A DNA stretch of 64,000 bases from an uncultured Collinsella sp. (GCA_900757495.1 CAAENX010000005.1:1-64000); one strand, 5' to 3'; shown: positions 24,055 to 33,008, counted from the first letter of the stretch. Translations and numbers: made by a program. The notes: generated from the letters alone by a model not told the origin.

Positions 24055-24902
24055 TGGCTACCCAGAACACCGACCTCAAAGAGGCCAAGAAGGACGCGAT
24101 TATGACTCCCGATATGTATCGGAGCATGTTCCTTCGCCAGTTTACGAGCCAGTGCTCGCAGTCGTACGACAAGATGATGGCAATGGGCTTCATGTACACC
24201 ATTCAGAAGCCCCTGCGAAAGATCTACCCCAACGACGACGATTACTATGCGGCGCTCGATCGCCATACCGAGTTCTTTAACATCACGCCTCATGTGCTTC
24301 CGTTTGTAGCCGGCCTTACGGTTTCGATGGAAGAGCAGGCGGCTGCCGATAAGAACTTCGACACGTCCTCGATTAACGCCATGAAGGTCGGCCTCATGGG
24401 ACCGCTTTCCGGCATCGGCGATTCGTTCTACTGGGGTACGTTCCGCGTGGTTGCCGCCGGCATTGGTATTGGCATCGCTTCGACGGGCAACCCGCTCGGC
24501 CCCATCGTGTACGCGCTCATCTACTCCGTGATTAACTTTGCAACGCGTATTGTCGCCGCCCATCTGGGTTACGACTTGGGAACCAAGTTTTTGCAGCAGT
24601 CCGAAGAGAGCAACCTTATGTCTCGCATGACGCATGCTGCCGGTGTTCTCGGAATGACCGTTATCGGCGCCATGATTGCGGCACAGGTCTCGCTGTCCAC
24701 GGCTTTGACCTTTGACGTGGGTGGTTCGGAGATTGTCCTGCAGGATCTGTTCGATTCGATCTTCCCCGGTCTGCTGCCCTTGCTGGCAACGTTCGCTTGC
24801 GTTGCCCTCTATAAAAAGGGCGTCAAGACCATTTGGATCATCTTGGGCATCTTCGCAATCTGCATCATCGGAACGGGCTTGGGAGTGTTCGCGGCGGCGT
24901 AA
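24054..24902 (+). CDS. PTS mannose-family EIID permease component
   Basis: A membrane subunit of 282 residues, with SMFLRQFTSQCSQSYDKMMA at the N-terminus in place of the usual F-RS motif, and the conserved MGPLSGIGDSFYWG. It overlaps EIIC by one base, so the two are translationally coupled. A strong terminator follows. Together with 21008-24054 it forms a complete mannose-family permease. Confidence 0.92.
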   Translation: MATQNTDLKEAKKDAIMTPDMYRSMFLRQFTSQCSQSYDKMMAMGFMYTIQKPLRKIYPNDDDYYAALDRHTEFFNITPHVLPFVAGLTVSMEEQAAADKNFDTSSINAMKVGLMGPLSGIGDSFYWGTFRVVAAGIGIGIASTGNPLGPIVYALIYSVINFATRIVAAHLGYDLGTKFLQQSEESNLMSRMTHAAGVLGMTVIGAMIAAQVSLSTALTFDVGGSEIVLQDLFDSIFPGLLPLLATFACVALYKKGVKTIWIILGIFAICIIGTGLGVFAAA

Positions 24903-24947
24903 TGTTGACTGCTATGCTCGCGCGTTGGATAACTAACTGACCGTTTG

Positions 24948-24983
24948 AAAACGGGGCTCGGCGTAAGGCCGGCCCCGTTTTTT
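24948..24983 (+). terminator. Intrinsic terminator of the second PTS operon
   Basis: AACGGGGC and GCCCCGTT with inner CGGC/GGCC pairing, followed by six T. Located 46 nt after the EIID stop. Confidence 0.88.
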
Positions 24984-25034
24984 GTTTGAGGGATTTCCCG
25001 ACCGTCCAAAATCCACGCTCATCCGCCGCCCGCA

Positions 25035-25274
25035 CATCTCTCATATCTCATTCGTCTCTAATACGAGAGATAACAGAAAGATGAGAGATAAATATGAGAG
25101 ATAACTGAGCAGCAAAGAGACAAGTAATCATGGTACTATCTCAATACCGATTGTTCTACCAGCAAAAACATGTTTATATGAAACAGATGGCAGACATCTT
25201 ATCTTTTATCTCTCACTCATCTCTAATATGAGAGATAACAGAAAGATGAGAGATAATTACGAGAGATAACTGAG
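25035..25274. repeat. Duplicated GAGAGATAA operator array
   Basis: A 75-bp unit occurs twice, at 25035-25109 and 25200-25274, offset exactly 165 bp without gaps. Each unit has three GAGAGATAA boxes (25065-25073, 25083-25091, 25096-25104 in the first) and inverted ATCTCTC/TCTCTAAT boxes before them. The downstream unit ends 57 bp before the AlbA_2 gene, so it is a likely multi-site operator. The bases between the units show no gene. Confidence 0.7.
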
Positions 25275-25331
25275 AGACGAAGGAAATCTATTCGCGGCAT
25301 TCTTCGCAGAACCGAGCGAAAGGACGTGCAG

Positions 25332-26798
25332 GTGAACGAAAACGAACTGACCGGTTTGCTCGAGTCTTTAAGGCGCATGGGCTCGGACGATCTTAACGTC
25401 GAGGTCAAGGAGAGTGCCACGACGCTTTCCCGCGACGTATGGGAAACGGTCAGCGCTTTCGCAAACACCGCCGGCGGCATCATCGTGCTCGGAGTGAGCG
25501 AGCGCGCGGGTTTTGTCCCAGTTGCAAACTTTGAGACCGAGAAAGTGCTCAACCAATTCGTGGCGGGCATGGGCGATGCCGGCGGTCGCGGAAAGCTGGC
25601 CAATCCGCCCAAATACACCATTGAGCGCGTGGAGCTCCAGGGCACCGTGGTTCTGGTCATCACGATTGAGGAGCTCGACCCGTCGAGCAAGCCTTGCTAT
25701 GTCATAGAGCGGGGCGCCCAGGGCGGCAGCTACAAGCGCGTCGATGACAAAGACGTGCCGCTTTCGTCGACCGAGGTTTTGGCGCTGTCGTCATACGAAC
25801 GGACGAGTCCTAGCGATCGCGATACGGTGCCCGGCACGAGTGTGGGCGATCTCGACGAGTCGCTGGTCGATCGCACGATAGAGCGTGCCTATTCGTTGAC
25901 GCCTCGAGCGATGCGCGGTGCGACGGGCAAGAAGACAAAGATGGAGCGCCTGAATCTCCTCGACTTCCAGGGCAATGTTACCAAGGCCGGCCTCCTTGCC
26001 GCGGGCGTTTACCCTCAGCAGTTCTATCCCAAGCTCTTCATTGATGTGGCTGTCCATGCGGGAACTCAAAAGGGCGCTGCGGGACCGCTAAGATTTATGG
26101 ACCGCACAGTCTGCGAGGGCACCCTGGGCGAGATGATTTCGGGTGCTGTCGCGGCTGTCGCCAAAAATCTGCGCCGCACCTCGACCGTCCAAGGCATCTC
26201 GCGTATCGACTCGCTGGAGATTCCCGAGGAGGTCCTGCGCGAGGCAGTCGCCAACGCGGTTATCCACAGGGAATACGGGGATCGGTTCTGTGGGCAATCG
26301 ATCGCCGTCGACGTTTTTGACGACCGCATCGAGGTGACGAATCCCGGCGGCCTTTATGGAGGGAAGACTCGCGAGAACTTGTTTGACGGCAGCTCCCGAT
26401 GCCGTAATGCAACGCTCGTGAAACTCATGTCGATTGTTCCACTGCCGGATGGCGCAGGCTCGCCGGCTGAGGGAAATGGCTCGGGCATCCCGATGATGAT
26501 CGATGCCATGCGCGCGCATGGTCTGGTAGGGCCCCTGTTCTGCCCGGGGTTCGATCGGTTCAAGGTCGTACTTTACCGTTCAAAGGTTGAGCCGGTCGAT
26601 CATGGCGGGGACTTGATTATGACGGCACTCAAGCGCTACGGCGAATTGGGGACGCGCGAACTGGCGGAGCGCACGGGACTCACGGTTTCCCAGGTTAGGG
26701 CACGCGTCAATGCACTCATTGCGCAGGGTGAGCTTGAGCCGACGGCGCCGTCGACAAGCCGCAACCGCAAATATCGACTGTCAGAGCGCGTGGAATAA
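25332..26798 (+). CDS. AlbA_2 (Schlafen-type) DNA-binding protein with ATPase-like and HTH domains
   Basis: A protein of 488 residues. The N-terminal AlbA_2 domain (about 15-140) shows LNVEVKESATTLSRDVWETVSAFANTAGG and the IVLGVSE strand. A central linker is followed by a GHKL-ATPase-like region with EEVLREAVANAVIHREYG (about 300-317) and VTNPGGLYGG. A C-terminal winged helix (about 430-480; GTRELAERTGLTVSQVRARVNAL) binds DNA. Such proteins are usually regulators, often in accessory DNA. The GTG at 25332 is preferred, with GAAAGGA 7 nt before it. The box array upstream suggests autoregulation. The signal and targets are unknown. Confidence 0.85.
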   Translation: MNENELTGLLESLRRMGSDDLNVEVKESATTLSRDVWETVSAFANTAGGIIVLGVSERAGFVPVANFETEKVLNQFVAGMGDAGGRGKLANPPKYTIERVELQGTVVLVITIEELDPSSKPCYVIERGAQGGSYKRVDDKDVPLSSTEVLALSSYERTSPSDRDTVPGTSVGDLDESLVDRTIERAYSLTPRAMRGATGKKTKMERLNLLDFQGNVTKAGLLAAGVYPQQFYPKLFIDVAVHAGTQKGAAGPLRFMDRTVCEGTLGEMISGAVAAVAKNLRRTSTVQGISRIDSLEIPEEVLREAVANAVIHREYGDRFCGQSIAVDVFDDRIEVTNPGGLYGGKTRENLFDGSSRCRNATLVKLMSIVPLPDGAGSPAEGNGSGIPMMIDAMRAHGLVGPLFCPGFDRFKVVLYRSKVEPVDHGGDLIMTALKRYGELGTRELAERTGLTVSQVRARVNALIAQGELEPTAPSTSRNRKYRLSERVE

Positions 26799-26803
26799 AT
26801 GCG

Positions 26804-26852
26804 TTAGTGGACGAGGCGACCCATTAATCGACTCTCGATTGGCGCCCACTAA
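26804..26852. terminator. Inverted repeat between convergent genes
   Basis: TTAGTGG (26804-26810) and CCACTAA (26846-26852) are perfect arms with a 35-nt interval just after the AlbA_2 gene. Possible bidirectional terminator; weak support. Confidence 0.3.
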
Positions 26853-26898
26853 GGTAAAGCAGTTGTTGCCCAGTCGACGGTGATGCTAAAGACTCGGC

Positions 26899-27390
26899 TT
26901 ACGCCGGCATGGCCCCGAACCCGTCCATCAAGAACAGCCTAAGAACCAGCTTGATGACATATCCCGGTTTGACTTCAGCCGTGCCAAAGACGCTGCGTTC
27001 GGCGAGCTCGCTGCAGTATGCGTAGATATCGCGGATAAGGTCCGCGCCCGAAAGCGTAAACATGTAGCCTGCGTCCGAAAGCGCATTGGGCGCGGCGGGC
27101 AACTTGGCCATGTGGCAGAACGTTTGCAGGTCGGGCGCCATAACATTCTGGTAGTCGAGGTGGCCGCTGGTATCCTGTGCGGCAAGCTCCAATTGGCGCA
27201 CAAAATCCAGCGCCGCCGCTAACACAAAGCTCGGCGTAGGCGCATTGACGTCCTGAGTGGTCGCCACAAGCCTGCCTGCCGCCTGCGTGACAAGCCAAGC
27301 GACCTCGCGCTGGCAACGCACGGCCTTGCGCGTAACTGGCTTGATGGACGAAGAAGAAACGCTCCCCTTAGGCGGATTTGAAGCAGCCAT
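26899..27390 (-). CDS. Hypothetical protein, 163 residues
   Basis: I do not recognise this protein. It is mostly helical by eye, without signal peptide or membrane segment. The N-terminus is Ser/Lys-rich (about 1-25), then a well-conserved-looking body with CQREVAWLVTQAAGRLVATT, LDYQNVMAPDLQTFCHMA and a C-terminal KPGYVIKLVLRLFLMDGFGAMPA. GGGAGGGTC precedes the ATG, and codon use resembles the neighbours, supporting a real gene. It lies downstream of the methyltransferase gene on the same strand but behind that gene's terminator. Confidence 0.75.
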   Translation of the reverse strand: MAASNPPKGSVSSSSIKPVTRKAVRCQREVAWLVTQAAGRLVATTQDVNAPTPSFVLAAALDFVRQLELAAQDTSGHLDYQNVMAPDLQTFCHMAKLPAAPNALSDAGYMFTLSGADLIRDIYAYCSELAERSVFGTAEVKPGYVIKLVLRLFLMDGFGAMPA

Positions 27391-27467
27391 AAGACCCTCC
27401 CATGAACAATTCGGCCCAACAAGCCGGATGAAACACGTGCTACATCAGTATACAGGGGAGTGGGATG

Positions 27468-27502
27468 GAAAAACGGAGTCGACAGCGTGAGCTGCCGGCT
27501 CC
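27468..27502 (-). terminator. Intrinsic terminator of the methyltransferase gene
   Basis: On the minus strand GGAGCCGGCAGC pairs with GCTGTCGACTCC (27475-27486 with 27491-27502) with two mismatches, followed by CGTTTTTCC. Located 13 nt after the stop. Confidence 0.7.
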
Positions 27503-27514
27503 GGATTGCTTGCC

Positions 27515-28777
27515 TTAGAGGCCGTACACTTCGACCATAGCTTCGCCAATGCGATGGGGCACGCCGGTGACGAGTGCGTTGCCCATGCAGAAGGCTCGAT
27601 GGCCGTCAGTCATGCCCGTATCGGTCCAGCCTTTCGGGAATCCCTGAAGCTGATCGAGCTCGTCGGGAACAAGGCGGCGGAAACGGCCATCGGGACATTC
27701 GATGACGTGCTTGAAGCGGCTCGCTCCCGTGCCGCCTTCTCCTGTGAGGATGGTGCGGCTCGGCTTGTCGGTGGCATCCGGGAAGCTCATGGCTCCCTCG
27801 GAATACGTGTACGTAAATCCTGTTTTTTTGTTAGTGCGCTCTTCGCGCTTGCTGCCCTTAAGGTAGCGCCAATCGGGAAGCTTTTCGTCGGAGATGTAGA
27901 ACTGCTCCGGGACATCAGCCTCGTCGACAAGCACGTCGCCAAGCACGTGGCGCTCACCGTGATAGTTCTCGGCAAAGTCGCAGGTCAGAATATGACAGCC
28001 CTGCATGACGCCAGCATTCTTGAATTGAGAGGTCTTTTGGCCGACGCCAAAACGAGTTGAGTTCTCGTAGGGGTCGGGCAAAACGTCGAGCTCGGACATC
28101 TCGTCGGGATAGATGGCGGGGAAGGCGTTAGCCATGACGCCGTTGTGCATGCGATCAACGAGATCAACCTTGCCAGCGTTCTTCTCGCAGAAGATGTAAA
28201 CGCGCTTGCGACGCTGAGGAAAACCGTATTCTGCAGAGTTAACGATGCGCCATTCGACGGTGTAGTCGAGGTCGGCAAGGCAGCTCAAGATGATGGCGAA
28301 ATCGCGACCGCGCTGTGACGCGGGCGACTTGAGCAGACGGTCAACGTTCTCAAAGAGACCGAAGCGCGGCTTCTTCATCTCGAGAAAGTGATAGATGTCC
28401 CACCACAGGACACCCTTCTTGCCCTCAATACCATGTGCCTGATTAAGCGGACGTGCGACAGAGTAATCCTGGCAAGGGAAGCCGCCAACGACCATCTGAA
28501 CATCAGGGATTTCAATCTCGCCGGCTTCAGCCTGTTCAAGCACCTTATTGATGTCTTCGTTAACAACAGAGTCCTCGCCAAAGCGATCCATATAGCAACG
28601 GGCTGCGAACTGACGCGCCTTGGTTCCGGGCGGTTCCCACTGATTTGCCCAAATGGTGCGGAAGGGGCCGGCTGGTTTCATATAGAAATTGGGATAACGA
28701 GGGTCGGCATAGCCTTCGAGGCCCAGACGAAATCCGCCGACGCCAGCAAAAAGCTCGGCAATTTTGACCTCTGACAT
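27515..28777 (-). CDS. DNA (cytosine-5)-methyltransferase of a type II R-M system
   Basis: A DNA methyltransferase of 420 residues. Motif I is IAELFAGVGGFRLGL (SAM binding). The catalytic Cys102 is in motif IV GGFPCQDYSVA; ENVDRLL is motif VI; QRRKRVYIF is motif VIII; the end MGNALVTGVPHRIGEAM is motif IX/X. The target-recognition region lies between about 230 and 350. ATG 28777 has only a weak ribosome site. It diverges from a Sau3AI/MutH-type endonuclease gene 165 bp away, so it probably protects the same site, GATC, as M.Sau3AI does; that specificity is inferred from the partner. Confidence 0.93.
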   Translation of the reverse strand: MSEVKIAELFAGVGGFRLGLEGYADPRYPNFYMKPAGPFRTIWANQWEPPGTKARQFAARCYMDRFGEDSVVNEDINKVLEQAEAGEIEIPDVQMVVGGFPCQDYSVARPLNQAHGIEGKKGVLWWDIYHFLEMKKPRFGLFENVDRLLKSPASQRGRDFAIILSCLADLDYTVEWRIVNSAEYGFPQRRKRVYIFCEKNAGKVDLVDRMHNGVMANAFPAIYPDEMSELDVLPDPYENSTRFGVGQKTSQFKNAGVMQGCHILTCDFAENYHGERHVLGDVLVDEADVPEQFYISDEKLPDWRYLKGSKREERTNKKTGFTYTYSEGAMSFPDATDKPSRTILTGEGGTGASRFKHVIECPDGRFRRLVPDELDQLQGFPKGWTDTGMTDGHRAFCMGNALVTGVPHRIGEAMVEVYGL

Positions 28778-28942
28778 GTTATTCCAATCGATATAACGAA
28801 CGTTTATAAACTCAACAACGATAACCGATCTGGGAAAAAAGATCAACCCTTGATTTTATCACTCTGAGAATGCTCATCATTGGTGTACAAGCTTATGTAA
28901 TGGACTACCATGGGAAACTGATTGCGAGTTTCGGAGGTACCC

Positions 28943-30448
28943 ATGTCCAAGAAGCACCTCGATTTCAAGCGTATGCTTGACGATACTGATTTTTCTGACC
29001 CCTCAAGCATCGAGCGCTATGCCGCCAATCTCGATGGCATGACGTTCCGCGATATTCTCGAGCTCGGTATTGCGCCGGAAGGGGAGAGTGCGCCCAAGGA
29101 CTTTGGCTCCAAAAAGTACAAAGGCGGTATGGGCACTCTTATCGAGGAACGCTACTTTGGCTACAAGGCCAATAGCGACGATCGCCCCGATTTTCCCGAG
29201 GCGGGCGTTGAGCTCAAGGCAACGTGTTTCGATGTGCTCAAGAACGGCCGTAAGTCTGCGGGTGAGCGTCTTGTCCTGACCATGATTCCTTACGACCGTC
29301 CCGTTTCGCTCGACTACGACAGCTCGCATCTCAAGACCAAGCTCAGCAATATCCTGTTGATTTATTACGGCCGAGATCGTTCTATCGACAAATATGACCA
29401 GCGTATCGAGCGTGCTGTCATGGTGCGTCTTCCCGAAGAAGACATGAAGATCATTCGTGCCGACTACGAAAAGATTATTTCGTACATTCAGGATGGTCGC
29501 GCGGACGAGCTATCGGAAGGCATGACCACCTACTTGGGCGCCTGCACAAAGGGCGCAACTGAAGCGACGATGTGGGTTGACCAATATTACGAGTACTTCA
29601 ATACCGATACGGGTGAGATTGAACGCCGTCGCGCGAAGCGTCGCGCCTTTTCACTCAAACGCTCGTATATGGACTACGTGCTTCATGCCTACGTGCTCGG
29701 TGCCCCGCGCGTTGGCGAGAGCATCGTTCAAGCTGGCGACGAGTCCATTGATTTCGAAAGCTTCGTTACTGCGCTTGTCGAGCGCCACCATGGCGAAACC
29801 GATCGTCAAATCGCGGAGCAGTACGGACTGGAATACACGGGCAACAAGGCCCAATGGACGACGCTCGTTTATCGCATGCTCGGCATAAAAAACAATGCTG
29901 CCGAGGAGTTCGTTAAGGCTGGGATTAACGTCCGCGCTTGTCGCGTTAATAAGAGGGGACACATCGAGCAGGCAATGTCCTTCCCTCCGTTTGAGTTTAA
30001 GCAGCTAATCAACGAGGATTGGGAAACGTCTTCCTTCCGTGCACGCCTTGAAACCAGCCGTTTCTTCTTCGTCGTGTTCCGTGAGGACCACGAGGGGATG
30101 TGGCGCCTTGACCGCTGCCTATTCTGGGCAATGCCGGCAAACGAAATCGAGGGCCCCGCAAAGGCTTGCTGGGATGAGACGCGAAAGGTAATACGCGAGG
30201 GCGTTGAGCTCAATCCGTATCGGGATGCGAGCGGAAAGCTCAAAGTGACTAACAATCTGCCCGGTATGGCGGACAACCCAATTGTTCACGTTCGTCCGCA
30301 TACGTCAAAAGCGGCTTACAAGTTTGCCGATGGAACAGAGATCGGTGACATCGCAAGGAATGCTTACGAACTGCCCGACGGGCGTTGGATGACGAAGCAA
30401 TCGTTCTGGTTCAACAAGGGCTACCTGGAGCATATTCTGGGGCTGTAG
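28943..30448 (+). CDS. Sau3AI/MutH-family type II restriction endonuclease
   Basis: An endonuclease of 501 residues. The MutH-type catalytic motif is visible: Glu69 in GGMGTLIEERYFG, then Asp83, Glu90 and Lys92 in RPDFPEAGVELKAT (D-x6-E-x-K). MutH and Sau3AI act at GATC. The length, about twice MutH, matches Sau3AI, which has a second, inactive MutH-like domain in its C-terminal half; residues about 250-500 here would be that domain. ATG 28943 has GGAGG 5 nt upstream. It diverges from an m5C methyltransferase. No controller protein or Vsr endonuclease is present. GATC specificity is inferred from family membership. Confidence 0.88.
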   Translation: MSKKHLDFKRMLDDTDFSDPSSIERYAANLDGMTFRDILELGIAPEGESAPKDFGSKKYKGGMGTLIEERYFGYKANSDDRPDFPEAGVELKATCFDVLKNGRKSAGERLVLTMIPYDRPVSLDYDSSHLKTKLSNILLIYYGRDRSIDKYDQRIERAVMVRLPEEDMKIIRADYEKIISYIQDGRADELSEGMTTYLGACTKGATEATMWVDQYYEYFNTDTGEIERRRAKRRAFSLKRSYMDYVLHAYVLGAPRVGESIVQAGDESIDFESFVTALVERHHGETDRQIAEQYGLEYTGNKAQWTTLVYRMLGIKNNAAEEFVKAGINVRACRVNKRGHIEQAMSFPPFEFKQLINEDWETSSFRARLETSRFFFVVFREDHEGMWRLDRCLFWAMPANEIEGPAKACWDETRKVIREGVELNPYRDASGKLKVTNNLPGMADNPIVHVRPHTSKAAYKFADGTEIGDIARNAYELPDGRWMTKQSFWFNKGYLEHILGL

Positions 30449-30503
30449 CGTTTCGAGATTATTTAACAATCAGCCCCTGCTCCTCGATACCTCGATGTCG
30501 TTC

Positions 30504-31190
30504 CTACAAATAAACCCCCTCGCCGAGTTGCCTGTGGAACTCGGCGTGATGGTCGCGTGCCCAGGTAAAGAGCGCCTGGTCAAAGTCGGTGCGCGTGGCC
30601 GGGACGCCAAAGACGCCGGCAACTTCGACGCGCACAAACTCCAGTGCCGGCAGCTTGTTGATGGCAGTGAGGGCAAATGGGGACGAGGGCTCCTCGAACA
30701 GATAGCGGCTGCCTTGCAGCGCGTCGCAACTGGTGCACGTGTTGCCGAGCGACGGGGCTTTGGAGGCTCGCGCGCCTACGGGCTTGTAGCCGCGGCGCTT
30801 ATGAAGGTAGTCGCGGATCTCGCCCGGCACGCAGCCAAGAGCGGGCACGATGGCGAGTGCGTTGGCGTTGACCGTGTCGATGGCAATGTGCCCGGCTTCG
30901 TTGGGCGCGTGCGCGATGACGATGCTCTCGTCGCTATCGGTTCGATAGGGAATGCCGAAGGCCGCGACCGAGGTCTCTTTGTGACACTTCCAGCACTCGC
31001 GCTTGCCCAGCACTAGATATATATACGGCGCTGAGGGGTCGGATCGGTCAACACCGGGCAGCCACTCGGCAAAGGGCTCGGGGTTGACGCCGCTGGGTAC
31101 ATACCAGATCTTCTTGATCCGGTCCCATTTGGCGCCCAGCGCCTTGGCTTCTTCTTTGCGTGAAAAGGGAACATCGAGCTCGGTGCGCAT
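30504..31190 (-). CDS. DUF5710-domain protein with zinc-ribbon-like cysteines
   Basis: A protein of 228 residues. The N-terminal DUF5710 module (about 3-45) reads LDVPFSRKEEAKALGAKWDRIKKIWYVP, a domain found in DNA-primase-like and phage proteins. After it, ECWKCHKET (about 65-73) and NTCTSCDAL (about 150-158) supply two CxxC pairs that could bind zinc. ATG 31190 follows AGGAG; an upstream reading to 31355 has no ribosome site. Function unknown. It is downstream of, and convergent with, the restriction gene. A role in DNA or RNA handling is only a guess from the domain. Confidence 0.75.
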   Translation of the reverse strand: MRTELDVPFSRKEEAKALGAKWDRIKKIWYVPSGVNPEPFAEWLPGVDRSDPSAPYIYLVLGKRECWKCHKETSVAAFGIPYRTDSDESIVIAHAPNEAGHIAIDTVNANALAIVPALGCVPGEIRDYLHKRRGYKPVGARASKAPSLGNTCTSCDALQGSRYLFEEPSSPFALTAINKLPALEFVRVEVAGVFGVPATRTDFDQALFTWARDHHAEFHRQLGEGVYL

Positions 31191-31323
31191 GATGGCTCCT
31201 TGGTGCTGCAGGTGCAAGTGACTCAAGGATACCGCAGGGTGTGGACGTTGTGGCGTTTTGCCGAGAAGCTGCGGCTCGGACTGATTGGTTATGCCGATGG
31301 ATAGATCGGCAAGTAGATGGTCG

Positions 31324-31359
31324 GCTTTTGGCCAGTTGGGTGGCAACCTTGCCAAAAGC
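31324..31359. repeat. GCTTTTGGC palindrome, REP-like
   Basis: GCTTTTGGC (31324-31332) and GCCAAAAGC (31351-31359) are perfect arms; the centre has CAACCTTGCC and the right flank TTGACGG. The element at 54176-54227 shares CCTTGCC, AGCTTGACGG and TTTTGG, so both are one repeat family. The rest of 31191-31570 shows no gene. Confidence 0.45.
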
Positions 31360-31576
31360 TTGACGGATTGCGGTTTAGATATCGGCGAATGAGCACTTTG
31401 GACGCACCACGGCGAAAAGCCGCCGGTCGTTTACCGGAAACTTAACAGGACCGCCGGCCGCCGCCGGCGTGCGTGCTATCTTCGCGCCATGAGGTACTTT
31501 ATCGTTTCACATAACGCCGCATTGGCGTTGTTGGCGCACATTTGGGCGGTTGGAGCTGCCAGCGGATTTGGCGACA

Positions 31577-31612
31577 TAAAACAAAACAGCCCAGAGGCAT
31601 AGCCTCTGAGCT
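31577..31612 (-). terminator. Terminator of tRNA-Val
   Basis: On the minus strand AGCTCAGAGGC pairs with GCCTCTGGGCT and is followed by GTTTTGTTTT. Ten nucleotides past the tRNA CCA end. Confidence 0.82.
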
Positions 31613-31621
31613 GCGAACATT

Positions 31622-31696
31622 TGGTGGGCGTTAGAAGATTTGAACTTCTGACCTCTTCCGTGTCAGGGAAGCGCTCTCCCCCTGAGCTAAACGCCC
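31622..31696 (-). tRNA. tRNA-Val (GAC anticodon)
   Basis: Minus-strand cloverleaf of 75 nt with encoded CCA. The 7-bp acceptor GGGCGTT pairs with AACGCCC, the D stem is GCTC/GAGC, the anticodon stem CTTCC/GGAAG encloses CTGACAC with anticodon GAC (valine), and the T arm is AGAAG-TTCAAAT-CTTCT. All stems are intact. Confidence 0.95.
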
Positions 31697-31985
31697 GATC
31701 AAGGGTGCGCAAGTGCGCAAGGGATAATATAACGGAGCCTGAACTCGGTGGCAAGAACATTTTTGAAAATCGCTTACATTGTGGAATTCGGGGGCTTTGT
31801 CATATCCATCTCAAAAGAGTCTGCTGCCGCGATTTGGCTGTCGCATAATGCAAGGCCATTGCGGTATCGAGCTATGGAAAGACGCCTGCGGAATTGTCCT
31901 ACCGATAAGCGGACAAGCCTCCAGCTGGTGCCTCCGCAGTGGTAAGGTAAGCCGAATTGTTTCCAGGCTGTTTCGGGGGAGTGGA

Positions 31986-33008
31986 ATGAGCAAAGAGTGT
32001 GTCGAGCAGGTCGAAGGCGCAGGGGCTTCGGTGCCGATGACTGATATATCGAACATTGATGTGCCCGAGGGCACCGACGAGCTCAGCCGTAGCACCCGCC
32101 GCGCCTGGCGCGAGCGCCTTAACGATGCGTCGTCGCGCAAGATGATCACGGGCGTCCTGGCTACGCTGGTGGGCGGTTCGTTTTGGGGCTTCTCGGGCAC
32201 CAGCGCGAGCTTTCTGTTCGATACCTACCACGTCGACACCTTGTGGCTTATGAGCGTGCGTCAGATTCTCGCCGGTCTACTCTTTATGGCCGTGGTTGTT
32301 ACGCGCGACCGCGAGCGCCTGATTAAGCTCTGGACCACACCCGCCGATCGCAAGCAGCTGCTGCTCTTTACCGCCTTTGGCCTGCTGTTCAACCAGTTTT
32401 GCTATCTTTCGGCCGTGCGCCTGACGAACGCCGGAACCGCGACGGTGCTCCAGTGCCTGCAGCTCGTTATCATCATGGGCTACACCTGCGTGACCGATTG
32501 CCGCATGCCGCGTACACGCGAAGTCATCGGCATTGGCCTGGCTCTGGGTGGCACCTTTTTAATCGCCACCGGTGGCGACCCCACCAGCCTGAATATCTCG
32601 CCGCTCGGCCTGATCGCGGGTCTCATGTGTGCGGTCAGCGCTACATGCATGGCAGTGATTCCCGCCAAGATCCTGCCCGAATACGGCAGCCCCATCGTCA
32701 CGGGCTCGGCAATGCTCACGGCGGGCGTGGTCTCGTGCGTCTTCGTGCAGCCTTGGGCGCATATGCCGGCACTCGACGCTGCCGGCGTCGAGGCGCTCGC
32801 GGTGTTCGTGGTTATCGGCTCGTTTTTTGCTTACATGCTCTATATGCAGGGCGTTAAGGACATCGGCTCGGTGCGTGCGAGCCTCATCGGAACTGTGGAG
32901 CCGGTTTCGGCGACCATCACCAGCGCCGTTATGCTGGGCACGGTGTTTTTGCCGACCGACCTTATCGGCTTTGCCATGATCATCGTGATGATGTTCCTCA
33001 CGGTGTAG
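31986..33008 (+). CDS. DMT/EamA family membrane transporter
   Basis: A drug/metabolite exporter of 340 residues with ten predicted membrane segments after a hydrophilic N-terminal region of about 50 residues rich in acidic and Arg residues. LVGGSFWGFSGTSASFLF begins the first EamA repeat and GFAMIIVMMFLTV ends the protein. It resembles the exporter at 337 in fold only. ATG 31986 follows GGGGGAG. No neighbour suggests a substrate; the 290 bp upstream toward the tRNA holds no gene. Confidence 0.88.
   Translation: MSKECVEQVEGAGASVPMTDISNIDVPEGTDELSRSTRRAWRERLNDASSRKMITGVLATLVGGSFWGFSGTSASFLFDTYHVDTLWLMSVRQILAGLLFMAVVVTRDRERLIKLWTTPADRKQLLLFTAFGLLFNQFCYLSAVRLTNAGTATVLQCLQLVIIMGYTCVTDCRMPRTREVIGIGLALGGTFLIATGGDPTSLNISPLGLIAGLMCAVSATCMAVIPAKILPEYGSPIVTGSAMLTAGVVSCVFVQPWAHMPALDAAGVEALAVFVVIGSFFAYMLYMQGVKDIGSVRASLIGTVEPVSATITSAVMLGTVFLPTDLIGFAMIIVMMFLTV

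Noticed and set aside
28778..28942. Controller (C) protein gene between the methyltransferase and endonuclease
   Set aside because: The 165-bp gap has no HTH-coding frame on either strand; it holds only the divergent promoters.
31476..31760. Protein gene of 94 codons across the tRNA
   Set aside because: It reads through the tRNA-Val and its terminator; the tRNA cloverleaf is complete.
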